From Halomonas cupida (GTDB taxonomy: Bacteria > Pseudomonadota > Gammaproteobacteria > Pseudomonadales > Halomonadaceae), in contig NZ_FRCA01000005.1 in assembly GCF_900142755.1 (NCBI RefSeq), positions 1 through 64,000 on the forward strand: a stretch of 64,000 bases of DNA. Direction: 5' to 3'. This document shows positions 44,773-53,941 of the stretch, piece by piece. Below the pieces are notes generated by a model, which saw nothing but the letters and a program-made list of their open reading frames with translations, did no database searches and had not been told where the DNA came from. Position numbers and translations under genes: made by a program. How positions within the stretch are numbered: the stretch's first letter is position 1; the number at the start of each line of letters is the position of its first letter.

Positions 44773-45477
44773 ATGCCTCTACTCGACGCACGGGCCGTGC
44801 AAGGTGGCTACGGTGGCATGAACATCCTCAACGGGGTGGACATGGCCATCGAGGCCGACGAGATCGGTGTCATCGTCGGCCCCAATGGGGCAGGCAAGTC
44901 GACCATGCTCAAGGCCATCTTCGGCCTGCTCAATGTCACCGGGGGAGACATATTCCTCCATGGCAAGCCCATCCAGAATCTCGCGCCCAATCGTCTGGTC
45001 GAGCTGGGCATGGGCTTTGTCCCTCAGGAACACAATGTGTTTCCCAGCCTGACCGTGAAGGAAAATCTCGAGATGGGAGCCTTCCTCAAGCCTTCCAGCA
45101 GCCGGCGCATGCTGGCACGTATCTACGAGTTCTTTCCGCCGCTCTACGAGAAGCGCCACCAACCAGCCGGCGAGTTATCCGGTGGCCAACGCCAGATGGT
45201 CGCCATGGGCCGCGCGCTGATGGCCGAACCCAAACTATTGCTGCTCGACGAGCCGACTGCTGGCCTTTCGCCGAAGTACATGAACGAGATCTTCGACCGC
45301 GTGAAGGAAATCAATGGTGCCGGTGTCGGTGTCCTGATGGTGGAGCAGAATGCCCGCCAGGCGCTGGCGATCGCCGACAGGGGCTTCGTGCTTGCCGCCG
45401 GCCAGAACCGCTTCACCGATACCGGCCAGGCTCTGCTGGCAGATCCGGATGTCGCCCGCAGCTTTCTGGGTGGCTGA
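44773..45477 (+). CDS. livF: Branched-chain amino acid-type ABC transporter ATP-binding protein LivF
   Basis: A 234-residue ATPase: Walker A VIVGPNGAGKSTMLKAIF, LSGGQRQMVAMGRALM signature, Walker B LLLLDEPTAGLSP, and a VLMVEQNARQALAIADRGFV switch region. The short length and VPQEHNVFPSLTVKENLEMG (Q-loop) are typical of LivF. livH follows after 52 bp. Confidence 0.92.
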   Translation: MPLLDARAVQGGYGGMNILNGVDMAIEADEIGVIVGPNGAGKSTMLKAIFGLLNVTGGDIFLHGKPIQNLAPNRLVELGMGFVPQEHNVFPSLTVKENLEMGAFLKPSSSRRMLARIYEFFPPLYEKRHQPAGELSGGQRQMVAMGRALMAEPKLLLLDEPTAGLSPKYMNEIFDRVKEINGAGVGVLMVEQNARQALAIADRGFVLAAGQNRFTDTGQALLADPDVARSFLGG

Positions 45478-45529
45478 ATATCGCTTTCTCGGCAGCTGAT
45501 GCTGCTCACCCTCGAGCGGAGATTTCGCC

Positions 45530-46534
45530 TTGAACGAGCTAGTCTTCTTCATCAATAACGTCGTGATCGCCGGCAGTGTCACCGGCTCGATCTACGCCAT
45601 CGGCGCGGTGGGCATCACCCTGGTGTTCAGCATCATGCGCTTTGCCCACTTTGCCCACGCCGACATGATGACCTTCGGTGCCTTCATGGTCCTGCTGTTG
45701 ACCACCCTGTTCCCTCAGGCAGGGCAGGCCATCGGGGTTCCCACCGCTATCGTCATGCTGCCACTGGCCATCGTGCTTACGGCCCTGCTGGCGGTGATCA
45801 TCGATCGCACCTTCTACCGTCCACTGCGCGCCCACGGCGTCAAGCCGATCGTCATGGTGATCGCCTCGCTGGGGGTCACCCTGATCCTTCAGGGCCTGAT
45901 TCGTCTGTTTGCCGGGACCGGTGGCCAGAGCCTGTATGTCGATGATCGCAAGGAGATCTTTCGCCTCGCCCTGCCTATCGAGGGCGTAAGGATGCCGGTG
46001 GTAATCACCGAGCCCCAGCTGTATCTGTTCGCGCTGACCATCCTCGCGGTTATCGGCCTGCACTTCTTCCTGTCACGCACACGGCTGGGCAAGGCCATGC
46101 GTGCCATGTCCGACAATCCGGATCTGGCCCGCGCCTCAGGCATCAATACCAACATGATTGTTGCCGTCACCTGGATGCTGGTCGGTGGGCTGGCCGCCAT
46201 TGCCGGCACTCTGCTGGCCATGGATGTCACCTTCAAGCCGGACCTGAGCTTCCACATTCTGCTGCCGATCTTTGCCGCCGCCATTGTCGGCGGTGTGGGT
46301 CAGCCCTTCGGCGCCATCGCCGGTGGTTTCGTGGTCGGCTTCGCCGAGACTCTGGCGGTATTCAACTGGAGCGTGCTGCTGCGGCCCTTCCGCGACAACC
46401 TGCCGACATGGCTCGAACTACCCGGCAACCTGGCGTTCGTCGGCACCGAGTACAAGATCGTGGTGCCATTCTTCATCCTCGTCGCCATCCTGGTGTGGCG
46501 CCCGACCGGTATCTTCAAGGGCAAGGTGATCTGA
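45530..46534 (+). CDS. livH: Branched-chain amino acid-type ABC permease LivH
   Basis: A 334-residue inner-membrane permease with about eight helices. GAVGITLVFSIMRFAHFAHADMM is the family's first conserved block; RPLRAHGVKPIVMVIASLGV and SDNPDLARASGINTNMIVAVTW are the cytoplasmic signatures. Translation begins at TTG 45530 (no ATG fits), with GCGGAGA upstream. The stop codon overlaps the livM start as TGATG. Confidence 0.92.
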   Translation: MNELVFFINNVVIAGSVTGSIYAIGAVGITLVFSIMRFAHFAHADMMTFGAFMVLLLTTLFPQAGQAIGVPTAIVMLPLAIVLTALLAVIIDRTFYRPLRAHGVKPIVMVIASLGVTLILQGLIRLFAGTGGQSLYVDDRKEIFRLALPIEGVRMPVVITEPQLYLFALTILAVIGLHFFLSRTRLGKAMRAMSDNPDLARASGINTNMIVAVTWMLVGGLAAIAGTLLAMDVTFKPDLSFHILLPIFAAAIVGGVGQPFGAIAGGFVVGFAETLAVFNWSVLLRPFRDNLPTWLELPGNLAFVGTEYKIVVPFFILVAILVWRPTGIFKGKVI

Positions 46535-47847
46535 TGAACAACCAGAATCTACACCGCCGCGAGGCGGCGGATACCACCACCGGCACCTTCCCGATCCGCG
46601 AGCTGATCATGCTGACGGTGGTGGTCGCCGCCGTCGGTGCCGTCTTCCTGTTCATGGGCCCGGCCTACAGCACACGCATGATGGTCGAGGCCAGCTGCTA
46701 CGCCATCCTTGCCCTGGGCCTGACCATCCAGTGGGGCTATGCCGGACAGTTCAATGCTGGTGTCATGGGCTTTGTGGCGCTGGGCGGCTTCTCGGCCATG
46801 ACCTTCACTGTGCCGGTCAATGAGGCCTTCTGGGACAGCGATCTACCCGGCCAGTTGGGTGTGGCCCTGTTGTGGATTGTCGCCGCCGTCGTGGTCGTCA
46901 TTGGCGCTTCACGCCTCGATCGCATCGGAGTGCCGAAGCGCCTGCGCACGCTGATCACCGTAATACTGGGCATCGTGCTCTACATGGTGGCCATCAGCCA
47001 CTTCCGCGGAGTCGCCGACCAGATTGAGGACCAGGTGGAGTTCATCGGCGGCCTTGGCCTTCCGGTATGGGTTGGCTGGATCGTCGGTGGCGCCCTGGCC
47101 GGGGGTATCGGTTACTTTATCGGCAATATCTGTCTCGGTCTGCGCAGTGACTACCTGGCCATCGCAACCCTTGGTATCGCCGAGATCATCAAGGCCTTCC
47201 TCAAGAATGCGGACTGGCTGACCCGCGGTACAGCGACGGTTTCTCCGCTTCCGTGGCCGGTGCCCGGCCCCGCCGAGTTGGGTTTCACCCTGGCCCGGGC
47301 CAGCTACCTCGCCATCACCGCCGTGATGATCCTGGTATTCTTCCTGCTGCTGCAGCGCGCCTACAACGCGCCATGGGGCAGGATGATCCGCGCCATTCGC
47401 GACAACGAAGTGTCATCCGCCGCCATGGGCAAGGACATCAACCACCGCCGTCTACAGATCTTCGTACTGGGCTGCATCCTGATGGGGATCGGCGGCGCCG
47501 CCCTCGGCAGCTTCAACAGCATCTTCGATCCTCAGGGATTCCTGCCGCTGAATCACACCTTCCTGGTGCTGGTCATGGTGATTCTTGGTGGCCCCGGCAA
47601 CAACTTCGGCACCATTCTCGGTGCCGTGGCGGTGTATATCATCTGGGTGATGTCTGAGCCACTGGCACTGTATGTGATGGACCTGGCGGCCAACTTCGGC
47701 CACTCCAGCCTCGGCTGGGACATTCCCCGCAACCTCGAGAGCCGTGCGTTGCAGGCCCGAGTGTTGGTCATCGGCCTGTTGATCACCATCGTGCTGCGTG
47801 TCGCTCCCAAGGGGCTGCTGCCCGAGAAGGTAAGACACCACAACTGA
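46534..47847 (+). CDS. livM: Branched-chain amino acid-type ABC permease LivM
   Basis: A 437-residue permease. YAILALGLTIQWGYAGQFNAGVMGFVALGG is the conserved block near the N-terminus, followed by GLRSDYLAIATLGIAEIIKA and RAIRDNEVSSAAMGKDI, then the C-terminal FLVLVMVILGGPGNNFGTILG. Start ATG 46534 overlaps the livH stop by one base. A bidirectional terminator follows. Confidence 0.92.
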   Translation: MNNQNLHRREAADTTTGTFPIRELIMLTVVVAAVGAVFLFMGPAYSTRMMVEASCYAILALGLTIQWGYAGQFNAGVMGFVALGGFSAMTFTVPVNEAFWDSDLPGQLGVALLWIVAAVVVVIGASRLDRIGVPKRLRTLITVILGIVLYMVAISHFRGVADQIEDQVEFIGGLGLPVWVGWIVGGALAGGIGYFIGNICLGLRSDYLAIATLGIAEIIKAFLKNADWLTRGTATVSPLPWPVPGPAELGFTLARASYLAITAVMILVFFLLLQRAYNAPWGRMIRAIRDNEVSSAAMGKDINHRRLQIFVLGCILMGIGGAALGSFNSIFDPQGFLPLNHTFLVLVMVILGGPGNNFGTILGAVAVYIIWVMSEPLALYVMDLAANFGHSSLGWDIPRNLESRALQARVLVIGLLITIVLRVAPKGLLPEKVRHHN

Positions 47848-47888
47848 CCCGTAGCCGTTTCGCACAGACCTTTGATATCCCCTACGAA

Positions 47889-47910
47889 AAAGCCCCCAAC
47901 CGGGGGCTTT
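47889..47910. terminator. Bidirectional terminator between livM and livK
   Basis: Nine-bp stem AAAGCCCCC / GGGGGCTTT with loop AACC, with A-rich sequence on the left and T-rich on the right, so it can serve both converging transcripts. Confidence 0.85.
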
Positions 47911-47968
47911 CCTTATGTACCAGGCTTGCGAGCATTGGCACAGATAAGAGGCGTTACCGGTTCAGGAC

Positions 47969-49183
47969 TCAGGCGTCATCAGGTTCAACGAAGCCCTTGA
48001 CCGTGAAGGTACCCTCCTCGACAGCCATTTCCTCGACGACACCCGGCACATCGCCGTTCTCATCGAAGTCCTGGGTACCTGCCGCGCCTTCATAATTGAT
48101 GTCCTGGCCATCGGCGAGCAGACCCACGGCCTTCTCCCACTCACCGGGCAGGATCACTTCACCAGGCGGTGAAGAGACACTGCGCAGGGCTTCCGAGACG
48201 CCCTCACGATCGGCACTACCGTTCTTCTGGATCGCCAGTGCCAACAGGAACGCGGCGTCGTAGGCCTGAGGAGCGAATACTGCGCTGGGATCATAACCCT
48301 CAGCCCGGGCCTGCTCGGCATAGAGGTCGGTTCCCGGGAGGTCCGGGCTGCCGGGGCGAGTCGCAATCATGCCATTCAGCACATCAGCACCGATCGCCTC
48401 GATGATACTGTCGCTGACCATGCCATCCGCCCCCACATACTGGGTAAAGACGCCGCTCTCGTAGGCCTGACGCAGCACGGTCTGGCCAGAGGTATCGGCG
48501 TAGGCCAATACCACCAGCGTCGGCGCTCCCGTGGCCGAAAGGGTACCGAGTTCACCACGGTAACTGGCCCGGTTTTCCTCATGAGCAACGTTCTCCAGCA
48601 CGGCACCACCGCCGTCCTCGAAGGCAGTGCTGAAGGCATCGGACAGGCCCTTGCCGTAGTCATTGTTGACGTAGGTCACCGCCACTTCGGTAATGTCCTT
48701 GTCGAGCAGCAGCTTGGCCAGCATCTGCCCTTGATAGGCATCGGAGGTAACGGTGCGGAATACCAGATCGTTGTCGTCAAGGCTGGTGACGGCTGGTGCC
48801 GTCGATGCCGGCGAGACCATGGTCACGCCACCGGGAATACCGGCATTATTGGCCGCCGCGATGGTCGCACCGGTACAGAGTGCGCCGACGATGGCCGTCA
48901 CCTGCTCGGTGTTGACCATCCGGTCGGCGGCGTTGGATGCCGCGGACGCATCGGCACAGGTAGTATCGCCGGTGGGAATCACCAGCTCCTGTCCATCCAG
49001 AATCCCGCCCTGCTCGTTGACCTGGGCTGCCGCCAGAGCAGCGCCATCCATGATGCCCGGCGTCATCGACTCGATGCCGCCAGTAAAACCACCCAGGAAG
49101 CCGATCTTGACTTCGGCCAGGGCCATTGAACTCACTGCCAGCGTCGTCGCCGCTACGGCAGTCACCAGTACGCGTTTTTTCAT
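47969..49183 (-). CDS. ABC transporter periplasmic binding protein, LivK-like
   Basis: A 404-residue type I periplasmic binding protein with a signal peptide (MKKRVLVTAVAATTLAVSSMALA). The mature part begins EVKIGFLGGFTGGIESMTPG, has two Cys near residue 77 and 103 probably forming a disulfide, and a large two-lobe fold with a RPGSPDLPGTDLYAEQARAEGY hinge region. It is convergent with livGFHM and is probably their binding protein, although the opposite strand means separate regulation. Substrate could be branched-chain amino acids, amides or urea; undecided. Confidence 0.87.
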   Translation of the reverse strand: MKKRVLVTAVAATTLAVSSMALAEVKIGFLGGFTGGIESMTPGIMDGAALAAAQVNEQGGILDGQELVIPTGDTTCADASAASNAADRMVNTEQVTAIVGALCTGATIAAANNAGIPGGVTMVSPASTAPAVTSLDDNDLVFRTVTSDAYQGQMLAKLLLDKDITEVAVTYVNNDYGKGLSDAFSTAFEDGGGAVLENVAHEENRASYRGELGTLSATGAPTLVVLAYADTSGQTVLRQAYESGVFTQYVGADGMVSDSIIEAIGADVLNGMIATRPGSPDLPGTDLYAEQARAEGYDPSAVFAPQAYDAAFLLALAIQKNGSADREGVSEALRSVSSPPGEVILPGEWEKAVGLLADGQDINYEGAAGTQDFDENGDVPGVVEEMAVEEGTFTVKGFVEPDDA

Positions 49184-49452
49184 GATTGTTGGTCTCGCTC
49201 TGATTGTACTGAGGTCGTTCTCTGCATGATTGGTATGCCTCATCCCACAATCTGGAAGGGGAGCGAGGAAAACTCAAGTTGATGCCGCCAACGTTCCCGC
49301 GGGGCAACAGTGTTTCATTCTCCGTTTGCAGGGCGCTTCCCGAGGATTCCATGAAGGTTTCTATACTGCAGAGGAACACCTGTGCAGGTTCAAGCGAAGA
49401 TGCTGCACAACACCATGCAAATCCTGTACTACCTATGCGGAAGGAGACTTCA

Positions 49453-50235
49453 ATGCGTCCCGTACCCACGACCATCGCCCTGCTGGCTGCCAGCTTCATC
49501 ACCACCAGCAGTCAAGCGGGCGAGAACATTGATTACCGTGTTGCCGACGAGGACTTTCAGGGCTATTTCGCCGCTGCCGAGGGACAAGCGGTCGACGGCC
49601 AGCCCCTGGGCACGGTACTGATCATCCACGACTGGGATGGCCTGACCGACTATGAGCGCCAACGCGCCGACATGCTGGCCGACGCCGGCTATGATGCCTT
49701 TGCCATTGATCTCTACGGCGCCGGTAATCGCCCGGAGGAGGTAGACGCCAGAAAGGCTGAAATGTCAGCACTCTATGAGGATCGCCAGCGAATGCGCGAA
49801 CTGACCCTGGCAGGCCTGGCACAGGCCAGAAGCGAAGGCGCGGCCGAACCTACCGTGGTCATGGGTTACTGCTTCGGAGGCGCGGTCATACTCGAGCTGG
49901 CTCGCTCGGGTCAGGCGGATCAGGTACTCGGCTATGCCTCCTTTCATGGCGGCCTCGAGACTCCCGAGGGACAGCGTTATCCCGCCGATACGCCCCCTAT
50001 ACTGATTGCACACGGCGGCGCAGACACTTCCATCGGCATGGACCAGGTGAGTGCGTTGTCCGAGGAACTCGAGGCAGCGGAAGTGCCCTACCAGATCGAG
50101 GTCTATTCCGGCGCGCCCCATGCCTTCACAGTCTTCGGCAGTGATAGCTATCGTGAGCACGCCGATCAGGCCTCCTGGTCAGCGTTTCATGATCTGCTCG
50201 GCCAGACCCTTGGAGCGCCCTCACCGGATGCTTGA
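49453..50235 (+). CDS. Secreted dienelactone hydrolase-family protein
   Basis: A 260-residue alpha/beta hydrolase with a signal peptide (about 1-22, ending SSQA). The nucleophile Cys is in VMGYCFGGAVIL near residue 139; Asp in HGGADTSIG and His in YSGAPHAFTVFG complete the triad. AAGGAG precedes ATG 49453. DLH family members hydrolyse dienelactone or related esters; the exported form suggests some other ester. It is divergent from the livK-like gene. Confidence 0.85.
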   Translation: MRPVPTTIALLAASFITTSSQAGENIDYRVADEDFQGYFAAAEGQAVDGQPLGTVLIIHDWDGLTDYERQRADMLADAGYDAFAIDLYGAGNRPEEVDARKAEMSALYEDRQRMRELTLAGLAQARSEGAAEPTVVMGYCFGGAVILELARSGQADQVLGYASFHGGLETPEGQRYPADTPPILIAHGGADTSIGMDQVSALSEELEAAEVPYQIEVYSGAPHAFTVFGSDSYREHADQASWSAFHDLLGQTLGAPSPDA

Positions 50236-50429
50236 GGCGGGGCCAGCGATCGCTTTCATCCGGGATGTCAACCCCTACCCTGGCACCGGTTGACATTGAA
50301 GTGGCTCGCACAGGGAGGCCGTCAACAGTAGAATGCGCGCCGGAAACGGCTCGAGTCAGGCCAATGAACCACGCCACAGGGGCGCAGGGTTCGCTCGCCT
50401 GGCTCGATCCATAACATGACCTCCCGGCC

Positions 50430-50437
50430 AACAACAG
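50430..50437 (+). promoter_or_regulatory. CA motif upstream of dicarboxylate/glutamate symporter
   Basis: AACAACAG about 26 nt before the start codon and 14 nt before the CGGAG ribosome-binding site. One mismatch from the Hfq/Crc AAnAAnAA pattern. Role inferred. Confidence 0.35.
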
Positions 50438-50463
50438 CCCTACCAACTTCCGGAGCCTCATTC

Positions 50464-51720
50464 ATGACCCAGACTGCCCCTGATCGCTCCAACCTGTGGC
50501 AACGCATTCCGCTCTGGCAGAAGATCCTTGCAGGCCTGTTTCTCGGTGTTATCACCGGCACGCTGATGGGCGAAAATGCCAGTATATTCAAGCCGCTTGG
50601 TGACATCTTCATCAATGCCATCAAGATGCTGATCGTCCCACTGGTGTTCTCGACGCTGGTGGTAGGCATCACCGCCATGCGCGATCCACAGAAGATGGGG
50701 CGGATCGGCGCACGCACTATCGCGCTGTATCTGCTGACCACGGCCTTTGCCATTTCCATCGGCCTGCTGGCTTCCTGGCTGTTCCAGCCCGGTGTCGGCC
50801 TCGACATGAGCTTCGAGCCCAATCCTGACGCCGGCAAGGAAGCGCCCAGCCTGGTCGAGATTCTCGTCGGACTGGTGCCCCAGAACCCGATCGACGCTCT
50901 GGCGACCGGTAATATCCTGCAGATCATCGTCTTCGCCATCGGCCTCGGTATCTCTCTGACCTTGATCGGCGACAAGGGCGAGCCTGTCGTGCGCGTGTTC
51001 GAGAGCTTTGCCGAGGCCATGGTCAAGCTGACCAGCCTGGTGATGGCCATCGCTCCCTTCGGCGTCTTTGGTTTGATTGCCCATGTGGCCGGCAGCTATG
51101 GGCCGGAAGTGCTACTGCCTCTGGCCAAGGTCATCGGCGTAGCCTATCTGGCCAGCGTCCTTCACGTACTGGTGGTCTACTCCGGCCTGCTGTCACTGCT
51201 TGGTCGCCTCAACCCACTGCGCTACCTGCAGGGCATCCTGGACGCTCTGGTGGTCGCCTACTCCTCGGCATCCTCATCGGGCACTCTGCCGGTGTCTCTG
51301 CGTTGCGCCACGAAAAACCTCGGCGTTTCCGAAGGGGTAGCCGGCTTTGTGCTGCCGGTCGGCGCCACTATCAACATGGATGGTACCGCCATCTATCAGG
51401 GAGTCGTGGCGGTCTTCATTGCTCAGTTGATCGGTGTCGACCTGAGCCTGGCCGACTACGGCATGATCATCCTCACCGGTACTCTGGCCTCGATCGGCAC
51501 TGCCGGCGTGCCGGGCGCGGGCCTGGTGATGCTGTCCATCGTCATGGCCCAGATCGGCCTGCCGCTGGAGGCACTTGCTGTGGTGGCGGGGGTGGATCGC
51601 ATCCTCGACATGGCGCGAACCAGCGTCAATGTTGCCGGGGACCTGATGGTCACTACCCTGGTCGGCAAGAGCGAAGGTGAACTCGACGAGGACGTCTACA
51701 ACGCCAGGCACAAGTCATAG
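50464..51720 (+). CDS. Dicarboxylate/amino acid:cation symporter (DAACS/SLC1 family)
   Basis: A 418-residue membrane protein with eight helices and two re-entrant hairpins. HP1 has AYSSASSSGTLPVSL (serine-rich tip), TM7 has the sodium/substrate motif GATINMDGTAIYQG, HP2 has GTAGVPGAGLVML, and TM8 the substrate-binding DRILDMARTSVNV. GltP/DctA-like; the exact substrate (glutamate, aspartate or C4-dicarboxylate) is not determined. Start ATG 50464, CGGAG upstream. A strong hairpin at 51750-51778 follows the gene. Confidence 0.9.
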   Translation: MTQTAPDRSNLWQRIPLWQKILAGLFLGVITGTLMGENASIFKPLGDIFINAIKMLIVPLVFSTLVVGITAMRDPQKMGRIGARTIALYLLTTAFAISIGLLASWLFQPGVGLDMSFEPNPDAGKEAPSLVEILVGLVPQNPIDALATGNILQIIVFAIGLGISLTLIGDKGEPVVRVFESFAEAMVKLTSLVMAIAPFGVFGLIAHVAGSYGPEVLLPLAKVIGVAYLASVLHVLVVYSGLLSLLGRLNPLRYLQGILDALVVAYSSASSSGTLPVSLRCATKNLGVSEGVAGFVLPVGATINMDGTAIYQGVVAVFIAQLIGVDLSLADYGMIILTGTLASIGTAGVPGAGLVMLSIVMAQIGLPLEALAVVAGVDRILDMARTSVNVAGDLMVTTLVGKSEGELDEDVYNARHKS

Positions 51721-51749
51721 AACGGTGCTTCACCAGTGATGCATGATGC

Positions 51750-51778
51750 CATCGCGCCAGCCAGTAGCTGGCGCGATG
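51750..51778 (+). terminator. Hairpin downstream of symporter gene
   Basis: A 12-bp perfect stem CATCGCGCCAGC / GCTGGCGCGATG, loop CAGTA, followed by CGTTTC. It lies 30 bp after the stop codon and is a likely terminator. Confidence 0.65.
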
Positions 51779-51898
51779 CGTTTCAGGCCCTGATGACAGC
51801 GCCTCTCGCCCTCCTGATGGGCGGCTCTCCTTTTCCCGGCCCCCTACGCAGACCTGCTACAGTGACAGAATCACCGTCAAGTTGACGCCAGTACATCA

Positions 51899-52072
51899 TA
51901 TTAACCCGGCATGCTTTCATGTCGGGTTGATTGCGGCACACGGACGTGCCGCCGTCGGCCATCAGGTCGACGCGAGACCGCACCACACCAGCAGATCCGC
52001 GCATCTGCGCCAGTGTAGGGCGGACGAAAATCAAATCGATCAGGACGAGCTATTTGATTGCCATGTTAATAA
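51899..52072. repeat. TATTAAC dispersed repeat element, copy R1 (full length)
   Basis: About 170 bp flanked by TATTAAC (left) and GTTAATA (right), a perfect 7-bp terminal inverted repeat. Inside, in order: AACCCGGCATG-CTTT-CATGTCGGGTT hairpin, GCGGCAC/GTGCCGC hairpin, CGTCGGCC-ATCA-GGTCGACG hairpin, CCGCACCACAC...GTGT stem around a GCAGAT-type core, and the right block AATCAAAT...ATTTGATT. It is directly joined to copy R2 in the same orientation. Together with R2 it fills most of the 532-bp gap before the C45 gene. Confidence 0.9.
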
Positions 52073-52240
52073 CCCGGCATGCTTTCATGTCGGGTTGATG
52101 GCGGCACAGGGACGTGCCGCCGTCGGCCATCAGGCCGACGCGAGACCGCACCACACTGGAGCAGATCCGTGCATCTGCGCCAGTGTAGTGCGGACGAAAA
52201 TCAAATCGATCAGGACGAGCTATTTGATTGCCATGTCAAT
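52066..52240. repeat. TATTAAC dispersed repeat element, copy R2 (full length, tandem to R1)
   Basis: It starts within the right end of R1 (GTTAATAACCCGG serves both) and ends GCCATGTCAATA, 12 bp before the start codon of the C45 gene. It differs from R1 by about 10 substitutions and a small insertion, many in paired arms. The third hairpin is perfect here: CGTCGGCC-ATCA-GGCCGACG. Confidence 0.9.
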
Positions 52241-52252
52241 AGAGAGGCGAGC

Positions 52253-53299
52253 ATGCAACTCACCGAGCTTTCGGGCAGCCGTTTCGAGATCGGTCAGCAG
52301 CATGCCCGGCTGCACCGCCGTGCGATCATCGCCAGTATCAACGTCTATGACCGGTTGTTTCATGACATGGCGGGACTGCGCTGGCATGAAGCGCGACGCG
52401 ATGCACAACGATTCCTGCCGATGATCGAACAGCGCTTTCCCGAGATCATCGAGGAAATGGACGGCATGGCCCAGGGCATCGGTGGCGAGCTCAGCGATAT
52501 CCTAACCCTGAATTGTCGCAGCGAGATCTCGCTGACTCGGGCCAGTGGCGGTTGCTCGGCCCTGGCATTGCTCAACCAGGGGCATCAATGGCTGGCCCAG
52601 AACTGGGATTGGCGCGCCGAACAGACGGGCCATCTCGTGGCCCTGCGCATTCAGCCTCCGGAGGCACCAACGCTACTGAGCATCGGTGAAGCCGGCATGG
52701 TCGGCAAGGTGGGGCTCAACGAGCACGGCATCGGTGTCGCTCTGAATGCCATACGCTCTGCGACCTGCGGTGAAGGGCTGCCGATCCATATCGCTCTGCG
52801 CCGAATTCTCGAGTGTCGTACCTTCGACGAAGCCGAGGGTATTGCCAATGATGGTATCTGTGCTCCCGCCCATTTTCTGCTGGCCGATGGCTCCGGCCAG
52901 GCACTGGGTTGTGAGGTCCACCCCGGCAACCCGGGACGTATTCTGCCCCGCGAGGGGCTGATCACGCATACCAACCATCTGGTCAGTGATGCGGCGACAC
53001 ACTGGGTAGAAGACTTTCCGAAACCAGACTCCTGGTCACGGCTGTCACGCCTCGATACCCTTTGCGCAGCATTGTCCAACGGCGAGGAGGCTCCTTTGGC
53101 CGCCGAGCAGCTGTTTGACCTACTCGGTGACCATGAAGAAGGCCAGGAATCGCTGTGCCGTCACTTCAACCCTGACGTTCCCGCCGAGGAGCAGATGGAG
53201 ACCCTGTTCAGTGTGGTCATGGATCTCAGTCAGCGCACGCTCTGGCTGCGTCACGGCAAACCCTGTCAGGTAAAGGAGTCAGTGTGCCTGCGGCCTTGA
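52253..53299 (+). CDS. C45-family autoproteolytic acyltransferase/hydrolase
   Basis: A 348-residue NTN hydrolase related to acyl-CoA:6-aminopenicillanic acid acyltransferase. The autoprocessing site GGCSALALL, with the predicted nucleophile Cys at about residue 101, is followed by WLAQNWDW, the family signature; VGLNEHGIGVALNA and LITHTNHL are further landmarks. No beta-lactam gene is nearby, so a peptide or N-acyl amide substrate is more likely. Start ATG 52253 has AGAGAGG upstream; longer frames read into repeat R2 and are not real. Its 3' end overlaps the opposing hypothetical gene by 21 bp. Confidence 0.85.
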   Translation: MQLTELSGSRFEIGQQHARLHRRAIIASINVYDRLFHDMAGLRWHEARRDAQRFLPMIEQRFPEIIEEMDGMAQGIGGELSDILTLNCRSEISLTRASGGCSALALLNQGHQWLAQNWDWRAEQTGHLVALRIQPPEAPTLLSIGEAGMVGKVGLNEHGIGVALNAIRSATCGEGLPIHIALRRILECRTFDEAEGIANDGICAPAHFLLADGSGQALGCEVHPGNPGRILPREGLITHTNHLVSDAATHWVEDFPKPDSWSRLSRLDTLCAALSNGEEAPLAAEQLFDLLGDHEEGQESLCRHFNPDVPAEEQMETLFSVVMDLSQRTLWLRHGKPCQVKESVCLRP

Positions 53300-53548
53300 C
53301 CCTGCAGTCGCATCGCCATGACCGGGAAGCTCGTCCTTGAGGTACTGCTCGGTGGTGAGCAGGAACAGACGACGAAACAGCTCGTGGATCGCTTCCTCGC
53401 GTCGCATGGCGAGCAGCTCCGGATCATTCTCCGTATCCTCGGTCACCCTGGGATACTCCCAGGCCATGCGCATCGAACCCGATGACACGTCGAAGATCTC
53501 CAGCGTCGGATTGGCACCGTGCAACGCGGTCTTGATGCGATAGGACAT
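53279..53548 (-). CDS. Hypothetical 89-residue protein
   Basis: A small cytoplasmic protein I cannot name. AGGAGG precedes ATG 53548. The product starts SYRIKTALHGANPTLEIFDV and has a charged helix-rich second half (PELLAMRREEAIHELFRRLF, LLTTEQYLKDEL). It overlaps the C45 gene tail to tail by 21 bp. Codon use fits the neighbours. No membrane segment or signal. Confidence 0.6.
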   Translation of the reverse strand: MSYRIKTALHGANPTLEIFDVSSGSMRMAWEYPRVTEDTENDPELLAMRREEAIHELFRRLFLLTTEQYLKDELPGHGDATAGSRPQAH

Positions 53549-53738
53549 GACGACCTCCTGATAGCAGACCATGAAACGCCGCTCCAGAGCCCAGAGGGCT
53601 TATCCGCCGGGACGGGAACGGCATCTCCGACTCAGCGATTCATGGCAACGCTCCACTCATGGAGAGGCTCCACTTGCAGCAACAATCCATACTTACAGCA
53701 ACATTCCATGATCTGGCAGTTAACAACATAGACTTTAT

Positions 53739-53753
53739 CAATGATAATCATTG
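53739..53753. promoter_or_regulatory. Fur box 1 upstream of hemP
   Basis: CAATGAT-A-ATCATTG is a perfect 15-bp dyad within a classical Fur box (TATCAATGATAATCATTGCTA, here cited in part). It lies about 190 bp upstream of hemP in a 393-bp gene-free region. Confidence 0.85.
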
Positions 53754-53897
53754 CTATTTGAAATATGGTCGCATATCTATTTTCTGTCAAGCCCGGAACA
53801 TGACCACCGGTGTCCGGCTGCACTGTGGTTGGCAGGAGTGGTTGGCAGGGGCTGTCGACAAGGCAAGTTGCGCTTAGAAATGATAGATGCTATCTTT

Positions 53898-53912
53898 TGA
53901 GAATACTTATCA
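53898..53912. promoter_or_regulatory. Fur box 2 upstream of hemP
   Basis: TGAGAAT-A-CTTATCA matches the 7-1-7 Fur dyad with one mismatched pair. It lies 30 bp before the hemP start codon, in promoter/leader position. Confidence 0.6.
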
Positions 53913-53941
53913 ATAACATTCAGGCAGATGGACTCCCCCTG

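Noticed and set aside
44541..45533. Plus-strand 330-codon frame overlapping livF
   Set aside because: Out-of-frame shadow rich in Arg, Gly and Gln; livF in the other frame has all ABC motifs.
47969..49183. Urea-type (UrtA) identity of the binding protein
   Set aside because: No urt gene order (urtABCDE) and no urease genes in the window; only a LivK-like fold can be claimed.
51882..52424. 180-codon frame through repeats R1 and R2
   Set aside because: Translation of repeat sequence; duplicated HVGLMAAQGRAAVGHQ-like blocks simply reflect the DNA repeat.
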